This document shows positions 24,648-33,200 of a DNA stretch of 64,000 nt, piece after piece. The stretch covers positions 72,140-136,139 of the forward strand of contig NZ_JARBFX010000012.1 in NCBI RefSeq assembly GCF_028863665.1, in the 5' to 3' direction. Each line of letters opens with the position of its first letter. Within the stretch, counting starts at the first letter, position 1. Position numbers and translations under genes: made by a program. The stretch comes from Aquabacter sediminis. Lineage in GTDB: Bacteria > Pseudomonadota > Alphaproteobacteria > Rhizobiales > Xanthobacteraceae. The notes beneath the pieces were generated by a model. The model worked only from the letters and a program-made list of their open reading frames with translations. It was not told where the DNA came from and searched no databases.

Positions 24648-26657
24648 ATGACGCAGCGAGCCAAAGCGGGGCGGGCGCGCAAGCCGAGGCAGGCGGGCGC
24701 GGGGCGCCGGCGACTTTCGAAAGCCGCATTGGGCGCGTGTCTCATCCTTGGCGCGGGCGCATCCGCGGCACAGGCGCAGTCGCAGTGGGATTCGATCATT
24801 TCCAACAGTTACTGGTATGTGCCTGTCCCCAACATGCTGGCCTATGGCACGTCCGGCACCTCGTTCGCCAACCCGTTCGCGGTGGGGGACCAGACGCTTT
24901 GGGCGCTGGGCACCTCTACCAATGGCATTTTCACGGGCAGCAGCTCGGCCACGCTTGCCGTCGGGCCGTTCGTGACGCCGTCTTCCATGACCATCCAGGG
25001 AACAGTCACCGATTCCGGCCAGATCACCATGCTGTTTAACAACGGCGCGGGCCTCACCACGGTGGGCCTCGGGGTCATGCAGCAGGAAGGCGGCGTGACC
25101 ACCATGGAAATGCAGATGATCACCGGGGACACCATGATGGTGACCCACTGGGCCTATATGACGCCCTATAATCCCGCCACCTTCACCCCGCCGACGGCGC
25201 AGGTGGTGCCGGCTGTTGCCTCGCCCCAGTGGGCGTGGACCCAGGGCACGCCTTGGCGCCTGGTGAGCCCGAGCCTGCTCGGGACCACGGCAGCGGCGAA
25301 CATCGTCATCACCAATTATTCGGGCGGCTATTTCTGGGGGAAGGGCGTGACGCCGGGGGGCGACACCTTCACCTTCATCGGTTCAATGACCCCCCAGGGC
25401 AAGGTGCTGCTCTCCACCGTGCCCACCTCGAATCCGGTGATCACCAACCTGTATGGCGAGGTCGAAGGCGATCCGCTTTCCGCCCAGATGCAACTCGGCG
25501 TGTATGATTCCAGCGGCACCTATACGGGCCAGTCTGCCCTTGTCACGCTGGTGGAGCCCTATGTGATCACCGCAGCGGTGCTAAACCCGGCCGCAACGGG
25601 TGCGGCGGTGGCGCTCTATCGGGTGGCGGGCACGCCCGAGGGGCTTGTGGGCCCGCTCGCCCCCGCCATCTCCATCCTCAACGGCTTGGAAGGACCGGCG
25701 CTCGCCGCCGCGCTGGGCCAGACCTTGCCGGCGCTCGCCGGCAACGCCTCCCGCGCCACCTATGACACCCAGCGTCCCCTCCAGCAGATCGTTGCCAGCC
25801 GGATCGCCGCGCGGACCGACGATCCCGCCGGCAAGGCGGGATGGGCGCAGCCTTTCGGCGCGCTCGCCAGCCAGTCCACGCAGGCAGGTTATTCCGGCTA
25901 CACCGCTTCGGGTGGTGGCTTTGCCGCTGGCGTTGACGGGGCGGTGACCGACCAGGTGACGCTGGGCGGCTGGTTCGCCTATTCCTATGCGGGCCTCACC
26001 GGCAACGCCGTGGGCGCGCCCAGCTCTCTCGACGTGTCCAGCTATGCGCTGGGTCTCTACGGCAGCACGCGCCTCGCGCCCGGCCTGTCGCTGGATCTCA
26101 CCCTGGACGGCGCTTTCAATGACAGCACTGAAAGCCGGTATGTGGGCCTTTCGGCGGCGAACGCCAGCGCGGACTATACCGGCACCACTTTCCATGCGGG
26201 CGGCGCGCTGCGGCAGGACGTTCGGGTGTCGGAGGCGCTACGCCTGACGCCCACCGTGCGGCTCGACTATGCCACCGTGCATTCGCCGTCTTATGTGGAA
26301 AGCGGGGCGGGGGCGCTGAGCCTTTCGGTGGCGGGCCAGACCTACCAGGAAATGATGCTGACGGCGGGGCTGCGGGGCGAATATCGCCTGTCCGACCCGC
26401 TGCGCCTCACCTTCTATGGCGGGGCGGGCTACAACTTGCTCGACACGCAGACGCAGGTGAGCGCCTCCTTCCTGGGTGGCGGGCCGAGCTTCGTTACCTA
26501 TGGGGCCGACCTCTCCCCTTGGCTGTTCTCCGGCGGGATCGGCCTTTTGGGCACACGCATCGGCGGCCTCGATTTCGGCGTGAACTATGACCTGCAGGCG
26601 AGCCCATCCGGTTTTGTGAACCAGACAGGCTCGCTCAGCCTCAAGATGAAGCTGTAG
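24648..26657 (+). CDS. Autotransporter with unusual passenger and C-terminal beta-barrel
   Basis: 669 residues. The basic N-terminus and long signal peptide (cleavage about 43, ASAAQAQ) are followed by a passenger of about 345 residues. It lacks the usual beta-helix repeats and instead shows two similar beta-rich halves (each with TP-x-G-x-V/I and FTG or YTG turns). The barrel (about 395-669) begins at AGWAQPFGAL and continues with alternating G/Y/aromatic strands to LSLKMKL. The last residue is Leu, not the usual Phe/Trp. It follows cutA by 68 bp with a strong GGGGAAGGG site. Passenger function unknown. Confidence 0.82.
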   Translation: MTQRAKAGRARKPRQAGAGRRRLSKAALGACLILGAGASAAQAQSQWDSIISNSYWYVPVPNMLAYGTSGTSFANPFAVGDQTLWALGTSTNGIFTGSSSATLAVGPFVTPSSMTIQGTVTDSGQITMLFNNGAGLTTVGLGVMQQEGGVTTMEMQMITGDTMMVTHWAYMTPYNPATFTPPTAQVVPAVASPQWAWTQGTPWRLVSPSLLGTTAAANIVITNYSGGYFWGKGVTPGGDTFTFIGSMTPQGKVLLSTVPTSNPVITNLYGEVEGDPLSAQMQLGVYDSSGTYTGQSALVTLVEPYVITAAVLNPAATGAAVALYRVAGTPEGLVGPLAPAISILNGLEGPALAAALGQTLPALAGNASRATYDTQRPLQQIVASRIAARTDDPAGKAGWAQPFGALASQSTQAGYSGYTASGGGFAAGVDGAVTDQVTLGGWFAYSYAGLTGNAVGAPSSLDVSSYALGLYGSTRLAPGLSLDLTLDGAFNDSTESRYVGLSAANASADYTGTTFHAGGALRQDVRVSEALRLTPTVRLDYATVHSPSYVESGAGALSLSVAGQTYQEMMLTAGLRGEYRLSDPLRLTFYGGAGYNLLDTQTQVSASFLGGGPSFVTYGADLSPWLFSGGIGLLGTRIGGLDFGVNYDLQASPSGFVNQTGSLSLKMKL

Positions 26658-26675
26658 GGGAAGCCGGAGGCCGGC

Positions 26676-27647
26676 TCAGAGCACCGGGCTCCAGGCGGTC
26701 GGCACATAGTCGAAGCGGGCGCCGTCCTTCTCCACATAGAGGGCGGCGGGGAAGGGGAAGTGATAGCCCGCCACGAGCATCCGCTCGGCCGAGACCATGT
26801 CATAGACCTTGCGGCGGGTCTCCTGTGCCTTGGCGCCGTCCATGTCGAACATGACCTGCCAGGTGGGATTGCGCAGGAACAGCGCCGGAATGTTGGTTAC
26901 GTCCGACTGCACGAACAGGCGCCCATTGCCGGAGGCAAGCTGGAACGAGGTATGCCCCGGCGTATGGCCGGGCGTGCCGACGCTGGTCAGGCCCGGCATG
27001 ATCTCCTTGTCCCAGCCATACTTGTCGACCTTGCCGCCGAAGGGGGTGAAGACCCGGCGCACATTCTGGAACGCGCCTTTCAGGCCGTCCGGTGCGCGGC
27101 CCATCTGGCCGTCATCCATCCAGAAGGCCCATTCGGCTTCCGGCACCAGCACCTGGGCATTGGGATAGGTGGGGGTTCCCTGGGCGTTCAGGAGGCCATT
27201 GATGTGGTCGCCGTGGAAATGGGAAATCACCACCGCGTCGATGGACTTGGGATCAATGCCGAGCGCGGTAAGCGTGCCGCCCAGCAGGCCCACCGTGCCC
27301 TGGGCGGGGCCGTTGCCGCTGTCGATGAGATAGAGCTTGGAGCCCGTATTCACCAGCAGCACGGTGAAGGGGATGGTGACCTGGTTCTCCGGCAGATAGG
27401 CGGCGCGCAGCGCCTCGTTCACCTTGTCGCGCGGCTCGTTGCGCACGAACGTGTCCGACAGGGGCATGGTGCGGGCGCCGTCGCTGATGGCGGTCACCTC
27501 GATGTCGCCCACCTTGTAGCGATAGGCGGACGGCCACTGGCTGGTGGCCTGGGGGGCGGCGGCGAACGCCGAGAAGGCACCGGTGGTGAGGCCGGCGGCG
27601 CCGGCCGCGGCGGCGGCGAGGACGGAGCGGCGGGACAGGAGGGTCAT
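26676..27647 (-). CDS. Tat-exported metallo-beta-lactamase-fold hydrolase (MPH / AHL-lactonase-like)
   Basis: 323 residues. A Tat signal (SRRSVLAAAAAG, cleavage near 30) precedes the MBL domain with HFHGDH (His143, His145, Asp147, His148) and GTPGHTPGHTSFQ further on. The VTAISDGARTMPL N-terminal segment and the length are typical of the methyl parathion hydrolase / AHL lactonase-like group. A lactonase or organophosphatase-like esterase in the periplasm is plausible, but the substrate is unknown. GGGAG precedes ATG 27647. Convergent with the autotransporter, with 18 bp between stops. Confidence 0.83.
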   Translation of the reverse strand: MTLLSRRSVLAAAAAGAAGLTTGAFSAFAAAPQATSQWPSAYRYKVGDIEVTAISDGARTMPLSDTFVRNEPRDKVNEALRAAYLPENQVTIPFTVLLVNTGSKLYLIDSGNGPAQGTVGLLGGTLTALGIDPKSIDAVVISHFHGDHINGLLNAQGTPTYPNAQVLVPEAEWAFWMDDGQMGRAPDGLKGAFQNVRRVFTPFGGKVDKYGWDKEIMPGLTSVGTPGHTPGHTSFQLASGNGRLFVQSDVTNIPALFLRNPTWQVMFDMDGAKAQETRRKVYDMVSAERMLVAGYHFPFPAALYVEKDGARFDYVPTAWSPVL

Positions 27648-27827
27648 GGTCGTCTCCCTGAAGCGCGATCCACGCAGCGGGATCGCGGGAGCGATCCAAG
27701 AGGCGCTGCTGGTCCGCGTCTGTTCCAAGACTGAGAAGGCGCGCCACCTTCATCCAGGGATGCGCGCCATCAGAGGCGAGGGAGACTAGAATGGGCGGTC
27801 GCGCTCGGTCGATACCGCTAGGGCATG

Positions 27828-27855
27828 TTGCCGCTCACGTTTGAGCGAGCGGCAA
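27828..27855. repeat. Inverted repeat between MBL gene and aapJ-like gene
   Basis: Perfect 9-bp arms TTGCCGCTC (27828-27836) and GAGCGGCAA (27847-27855) with a 10-nt spacer. It lies just beyond the T-tract side of the aapJ terminator and may contribute to 3'-end formation or be a regulatory site for the MBL gene. Confidence 0.35.
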
Positions 27856-27864
27856 TGCAGCTGG

Positions 27865-27888
27865 AAAAAGGGGCCGCTGCGCGGCCCC
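27865..27888 (-). terminator. Rho-independent terminator of the aapJ-like gene
   Basis: On the minus strand: an 8-bp GC stem (27888-27881 with 27877-27870), TGC-type loop, then TTTTT (27869-27865). It lies 16 bp after the stop codon at 27904. This is the most canonical terminator in the window. Confidence 0.85.
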
Positions 27889-27903
27889 TCGCGATGTCCG
27901 GGA

Positions 27904-28932
27904 TCAGCGGACCGGCGGGGCATACTGGATGCCGCCGGCGCTCCAGAGCTGGTTCAGGCCGCGCGGAATGCCGAGCTTGGAATCACCGCCCACATTGCGC
28001 TCGAACACCTGCCCGTAATTGCCCACCGCATTGACGATCCGCACCACGAAGTCCTTGGTGAGGCCGATCTGCTCTCCATAATTGCCGTCGGTGCCCACCA
28101 GGCGGCGCACGTCGGGCTTCTGCGACTTCAGCGCCTCGTCCACATTGCCGGAATTCACGCCCAGTTCCTCGGCGTTCAGCATGGCGAAGTGGGTCCACTT
28201 GACCACGTTGAACCACTGGTCGTCGCCCTGGCGCACCACCGGACCAAGCGGCTCCTTGGAGATGACGTCGGGCAGCACGATGTGGGCGGCCGGCTTCTTG
28301 GTCACGAGGCGCAGCGCGAACAATTGCGACACGTCGGTGGACAGCGTGTTGCAGCGGCCGTCCTCATAGGCCTTGGCCATCTCGTCCGAATTGGGGACGA
28401 TGACCAGCTCCAGCTTCATGTTGTTGGTCTTGAAATAGTCTTCCGTATAGCCGGCGGCGGTGGTGCCGCTCTGCACGCAGACCTTGGAACCGTCCAGCTC
28501 CAGGGCCGAATTGATGTTGCGGGAGGCCGGCACCATGAAGCCCTGGCCGTCATAATAGGTGATGGCGCCGAACAGGAGGTTCAGCTTGCCTTCGCGCTCC
28601 AGCGTCCAGGTGGAATTGCGCGACAGCAGGTCCACCGCGCCGGACTGGAGGGCGGTGAAGCGCTCGTCGGCGCTCAGTGGCACATACTTGACCTTGTTGG
28701 GGTCGTTCAGCACCGCCGCCGCCACCGCGCGGCAGAAGTCCACGTCGAAGCCGGTCCACTTGCCGGAGGCATCCGGGCTGGAGAAGCCGGTCAGGCCGCG
28801 GCTCACGCCGCAGATCAGCTCGCCGCGATCCTTGACTGCCTTGAGGGTCTGCGCGTCAGCGGCCTGCGTGTCGGCCACCTGGGCGCCGAGCACCACGGCC
28901 GCTCCGGCCAGAAGGGTCAGGAGGGTCTTCAT
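27904..28932 (-). CDS. aapJ: General L-amino-acid ABC transporter substrate-binding protein (AapJ-like)
   Basis: 342 residues. Sec signal (1-24), then the type II periplasmic binding fold: VKDRGELICGVSRGLTGFSS, WTGFDVDFCRAVAAAVL, VCVQSGTTAAGYTEDYF and the NYGQVFERNVG C-terminus are typical of AapJ/BztA. The family binds a broad range of amino acids for the AapQMP transporter. No permease or ATPase genes adjoin it here, so it is an orphan that must borrow a membrane complex encoded elsewhere or serve as a receptor. AGAGGCGG precedes ATG 28932. Confidence 0.9.
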   Translation of the reverse strand: MKTLLTLLAGAAVVLGAQVADTQAADAQTLKAVKDRGELICGVSRGLTGFSSPDASGKWTGFDVDFCRAVAAAVLNDPNKVKYVPLSADERFTALQSGAVDLLSRNSTWTLEREGKLNLLFGAITYYDGQGFMVPASRNINSALELDGSKVCVQSGTTAAGYTEDYFKTNNMKLELVIVPNSDEMAKAYEDGRCNTLSTDVSQLFALRLVTKKPAAHIVLPDVISKEPLGPVVRQGDDQWFNVVKWTHFAMLNAEELGVNSGNVDEALKSQKPDVRRLVGTDGNYGEQIGLTKDFVVRIVNAVGNYGQVFERNVGGDSKLGIPRGLNQLWSAGGIQYAPPVR

Positions 28933-29132
28933 GAAAACCGCCTCTTGGAACGGGAGAAGGGGAGAGGGATACGCGAACGTGCGAAACGCGACGGCGATCA
29001 GGGCGGCGCGGATGCGGCGCGTGCGGTCCACCGCCCTGGGGTTAGACCACCGCGCCGGTCGGCCCGTCGCCCGGGCGGCAGGGCCGCTGCCGGGCCAGCG
29101 CCGCGCCCGCCGGAGCGGGAGGTCAAGTCAGG

Positions 29133-29786
29133 TCAGAGCGTGACGGCCTGGCGCACGATCACCTTCGTGCCCACGGGGACGCGGCTGTAAAGATCGATGA
29201 TCTCGCTGTTCACCAACCGGAAGCAGCCCGACGACACCGCATAGCCGATGGTCTGGGGCTGGTTGGTGCCATGGATGCGGTAGACGGTGCCGCCCAGATA
29301 GAGCGCTCGAGCGCCCATGGGGTTGCCCGGGCCACCGGCCATGAAGCGCGGAAGGTAGGGCTGGCGCTGGATCATCTCGGCGGGCGGGGTCCAGTCCGGC
29401 CACTCGGCCTTGCGAACCACGGTCACGAGGCCCTGCCAGGTGAAGCCGTCGCGCCCGACGCCGATGCCATAGCGCAGCGCCCGGTTGTTGCCTTCCACCA
29501 GATAAAGGAAGCGGTCATTGGTGGAGATGATGATGGTGCCAGGCGCTTCCGTGGTGCGGAAATACACCGGCTGGCGGCGATAGATCGGGTCGATCTCCAC
29601 CTCGTCGTCCGCCGGCGCCACGACGCCCGGCTGGTCGCCAATATCCATGGTCCGCCCCTGGATGGCTCCGGGTGGGACGGGCGTGGACTGGGCCATCGCC
29701 GCGGTTCCGAACGCGAGGGTTCCGAGTGCGACGGCGCCGACCTGAAGCAGAGCGGTCAGCGCCAGGGTCTTGAAGGTAACGGGCAT
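29133..29786 (-). CDS. L,D-transpeptidase (YkuD family)
   Basis: 217 residues with a signal peptide (cleavage about 32, AMAQ) and a YkuD domain (about 85-215). The catalytic motif is complete: His172 (IHGTNQPQTIGYAVSSGC), Cys188 and Arg190. It forms 3-3 cross-links in peptidoglycan or anchors proteins to it, in the periplasm. AGAGG precedes ATG 29786. A longer open frame runs upstream to 30128 but has no similarity. Confidence 0.9.
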   Translation of the reverse strand: MPVTFKTLALTALLQVGAVALGTLAFGTAAMAQSTPVPPGAIQGRTMDIGDQPGVVAPADDEVEIDPIYRRQPVYFRTTEAPGTIIISTNDRFLYLVEGNNRALRYGIGVGRDGFTWQGLVTVVRKAEWPDWTPPAEMIQRQPYLPRFMAGGPGNPMGARALYLGGTVYRIHGTNQPQTIGYAVSSGCFRLVNSEIIDLYSRVPVGTKVIVRQAVTL

Positions 29787-30221
29787 CGTGCCGGCCTCTT
29801 TGCTTTGCGCCCCCAAAGTGGCGCCGGCTGCAGTCTGGCTCAAGACGGTTAACGAAGCACGGCGCTGTTGCAACACCATGGCACGCCACCGCCGGAAACA
29901 CCAAGCCCGCCCGCGAGCGGCGCGCCCCGCGTTTCGCTTAGAGCGCGATCCGATCAGATTGAACCAATCTGATCGGTGAATCGCCCTCTCACTTATTGAT
30001 AGAGAATGCGCGATCCGATCAGCGTGCGGCGCAGGCTGATCGGCCCATGCCCTAGCTGAACCGTGCCCCTTGGAAAAGGGTGAAAAAGTGACCCGCTGGC
30101 GTGCTCGGCACGGCATCGTTTGCTGCAAGGCTCAAGTCAGCTAACCATGACATGGACGAGATTTCATGTGAGTGGCCGAGTCGGTTGCGGTAACAATTTC
30201 CCGAATGGGGTGGGGGACGCC
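29787..30221. other. 435-bp intergenic region upstream of giant autotransporter 1
   Basis: Holds the upstream region of the minus-strand L,D-transpeptidase, two related palindromes (29950-30043, listed separately) and, from about 30060, the leader of the giant gene with a small CCCTT/AAGGG hairpin. I see no convincing gene and no clear -35/-10 pair. Confidence 0.6.
29950..30043. repeat. Pair of related extragenic palindromes sharing CCGATCAG
   Basis: First palindrome: perfect 11-bp arms (29950-29960 and 29966-29976) with loop GAACC. Second: perfect 9-bp arms CCGATCAGC (30015-30023) and GCTGATCGG (30035-30043) with an 11-nt loop. Both are preceded by GCGCGAT and share the CCGATCAG core, so they are two copies or halves of one repeat unit, of the GAGCGCGATCCGATCAG type I associate with Rhizobiales intergenic DNA. 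Confidence 0.6.
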
Positions 30222-33200
30222 ATGGCGGAGCATCGGACAACCGATCAAATCGCTCATAAGCCGCATGATACGCACCCGGCAGCGGCGGGTCCCGCCCCCG
30301 GCAGCGTCTATGGCGCCTCCACCGCGCGGCTTCGGCTTTCCACTGCGCTGTCCACGACCCTGTGCGGCATGGTGATGCTGGCGGGGGCAGGTGTCGTCGC
30401 CCCCGCCCTGGCCCAGACGCAGGTCAGCCTGCCCTACGCTTCAAGCGTGACGGGGAGCAATGGCTCCAACGGCGGCAGCGAGAATTATACTTTCGCCGAC
30501 GCGAACGGCGGTGGTGGCACCAATGGCGGGGTCGGCTCCGGACTATCCGTCACGTCGAACGGCACCAACAACCTCAATTTGCCCTATGCCATCAACCTGA
30601 TCAGCATTGGCGGCAATGGCGGCAACGGCGGCTATGGGAGCAGCGACTCCGGCAGCGCGGTGGGTGGTGCGGGGGGATATGGCGGTTCCGCCGGCGCCTT
30701 TGGCGCGACCATCCAGGACAGCGCCTTGCTCACGTCTGGTGGGTCCATTCTTATCCTCTCCATCGCGGGGACGGGCGGTGCCGGCGGTTATGGGTCCAGC
30801 GGCTCGTCCAATTCCTGGGGCGGCGCCGGTGGGAATGGTGGAAATGGCGGCACCGCCGCGCTGACCATCTCGTCGAGCCAGATCACCTCCAATGGCGCCT
30901 ATGTGGCCCAGGTCGCGTCCTATGGCGGGGCTGGTGGCAGCTCGGGGACGGGCTGGTCCAAATTCTCGTCGTCGGCAACCGGCAATGGCGGGACTGGCGG
31001 CTATGGCGCCGACGTGTCCATTGTTGTCACCGGATCGACCCTGATTTCCTCCACGCCCAATCTCCCTCCCGCTTCCGCAAATGGCAGTACCGCCATCGTC
31101 ATTCAGTCCGTGGGCGCTGCTGGCGGCACGGCTGGCGCTGTCTCTGTGGGTGACGCTCAGCTGGAATCCCACTCGGCCACGGCCGGAAATGGTGGCCAGG
31201 GCGGGATTGCCGGTAATGTTTACCTTCAGGTCACCAACTCTACCATCGCCGGCGGGAACGGTGCCGTCGCCCTGTCCTCAATCGCCGGCGCCGGCGGGTG
31301 GGGTGCCACGGCGAGCAATTTTATCGGTACAGGGTCCGGCGGCAGTGGCGCGCCGGGTGGAAATGCGGGCACCGTGACCCTCAAATCCAGCGCATCCAGT
31401 TTCTATGCCGGGATCCGCGGACCGGCCATCTCTGCCATTTCCACCGGCGGCGCCGGAGGCGGCGGAGCGTACGGGGTCAGCGTCTCGGACACGGCGTTCG
31501 GCGGTTCTGGAGGCATTGGCGGTAATGGCGGCGCGGTGGCCATCACGATGTCCGGTGGGCCGAACGGCAACAAGGTCTACGGCTACACCCATGCGGTCCT
31601 GGCGACCTCGACCGGCGGTGTGGGTGGCGGTGGATATCACGGTGAAGCCCTTACCGATACCGCGACGGGCGGGAGTGGCGCCCAGGGCGGCAATGGTGGA
31701 TCGGTCTATGTCACCGCCACCGGCATGACCTTGAAGGGCGGCAGCGTTGTCGTCATGACCTCCATCGGCGGGGCGGGCGGCAGCGGCGGTTATGGGGCCG
31801 GAGGAACGGGCAAGAGCGTCGGCGGCCAGGGCGGCCAGGGCGGGTATGGCGGCAATGTGGGCCTGACGCTGAGCAATAGCTCGCTGGACGGTCTCTTCCA
31901 GGCGGGTGCAAATCCCGGCAACAGCATTGTCTCCAGCGTGGGTGGCGCAGGTGGCGCGGGCGCGCATGCCACCGGAACCGGCTACGCTTATGGCGGCAAT
32001 GGCGGCTATGGCGGGAACGGCGGGACCGTATTCGTGCACGCCACCAACACAAGCTTCGCTCCCTATGGGCTGACGGTCACCTCGGTGGGCGGTGCCGGCG
32101 GCGCGGGTGGCGAGACCAATGCGGACAGCATTTTCTCTGTCGGCTCCACCGGCGGCTCCGGCGGCCAGGGCGGGAAGGTGACCGTCTCCATCACCGGCAC
32201 GTCCTCCAATTATCTGGACTTCGCGTCCAATGTTCCCACGGCCATTCTCGCCGCCTCGACGGGTGGCGCGGGGGCTGCGGGGTCGTATGCCACCTCCAGC
32301 GGGCTCGCCACCATCGTCCAGGGCGGGCAGGGCGGTGTCGGTGGCGCGGCGAGTGATGCGACGATCACCATCCATGCCACCGTTCATGCCTATGCCGGGA
32401 GCGCCGGCGGCACCTATACGGCGATCCAGGCGGTGAGCCAGGGCGGGAGCGGCGGCAATGGCGGCAATGCCGGCACCGACTACAAGGCGAGCGGCGGCGT
32501 TGGCGGCAATGGCGGCAATGCTGGCACCGCCGGCATTGTGCTCAAGTCCGGTTCGAGCATCTATACGGTGCTCAACGGCGCGCCGGCCAGCACCACCATG
32601 TTCGGGCTGGTGGCGCAGAGCCTGGGCGGCGTCGGCGGCGTCGGCGGCAAGGCGGTGGCCATCGTGGATGCCCAGGCGGCGGCCGGTGGCTCGGGCGGCA
32701 ATGCGGGCACCGCTTATGTAAAGAGCTATGGCACCATTTCCACCCAGGGCACGGGCTCCTCGGCCATCGTGGTGCAGTCCATTGCCGGCGGCGGTGGGGT
32801 GGGCGGCAGCTCCGCGGGCTTCCTGCAATCCAACAGCGGCAATGGCGGGCCGGCGGGCAATCCCGGCCTTGCCGAGGTGTTGCTCTCCGGCGGTTCCGTG
32901 ACCACCACAGGCACCTATGCCTCGGCGGTGGTGGTGCAGTCCATCGGCGGCGGCGGTGTGCTGGCGGTGCTGGGCGCCCAGGCTCCGGTGGGCCTCAATG
33001 GCTTCAATGGCGGCGGGGCCGAGGCCTATGCCTCCATCAAGGATACGGTCATCACCACCTCGGGCACGGCGTCTGCGGGTGTGCTGGTGCAGGCGATCGG
33101 CGGCGGCGGCGGGTCGGCGGGCTCGGCCTATGGCGTCATCAGCAGCGTCGGCGGCGACGGGGCCTCTGGCGGCACGGGCGGCTATGCCCATGTGGTGAGC

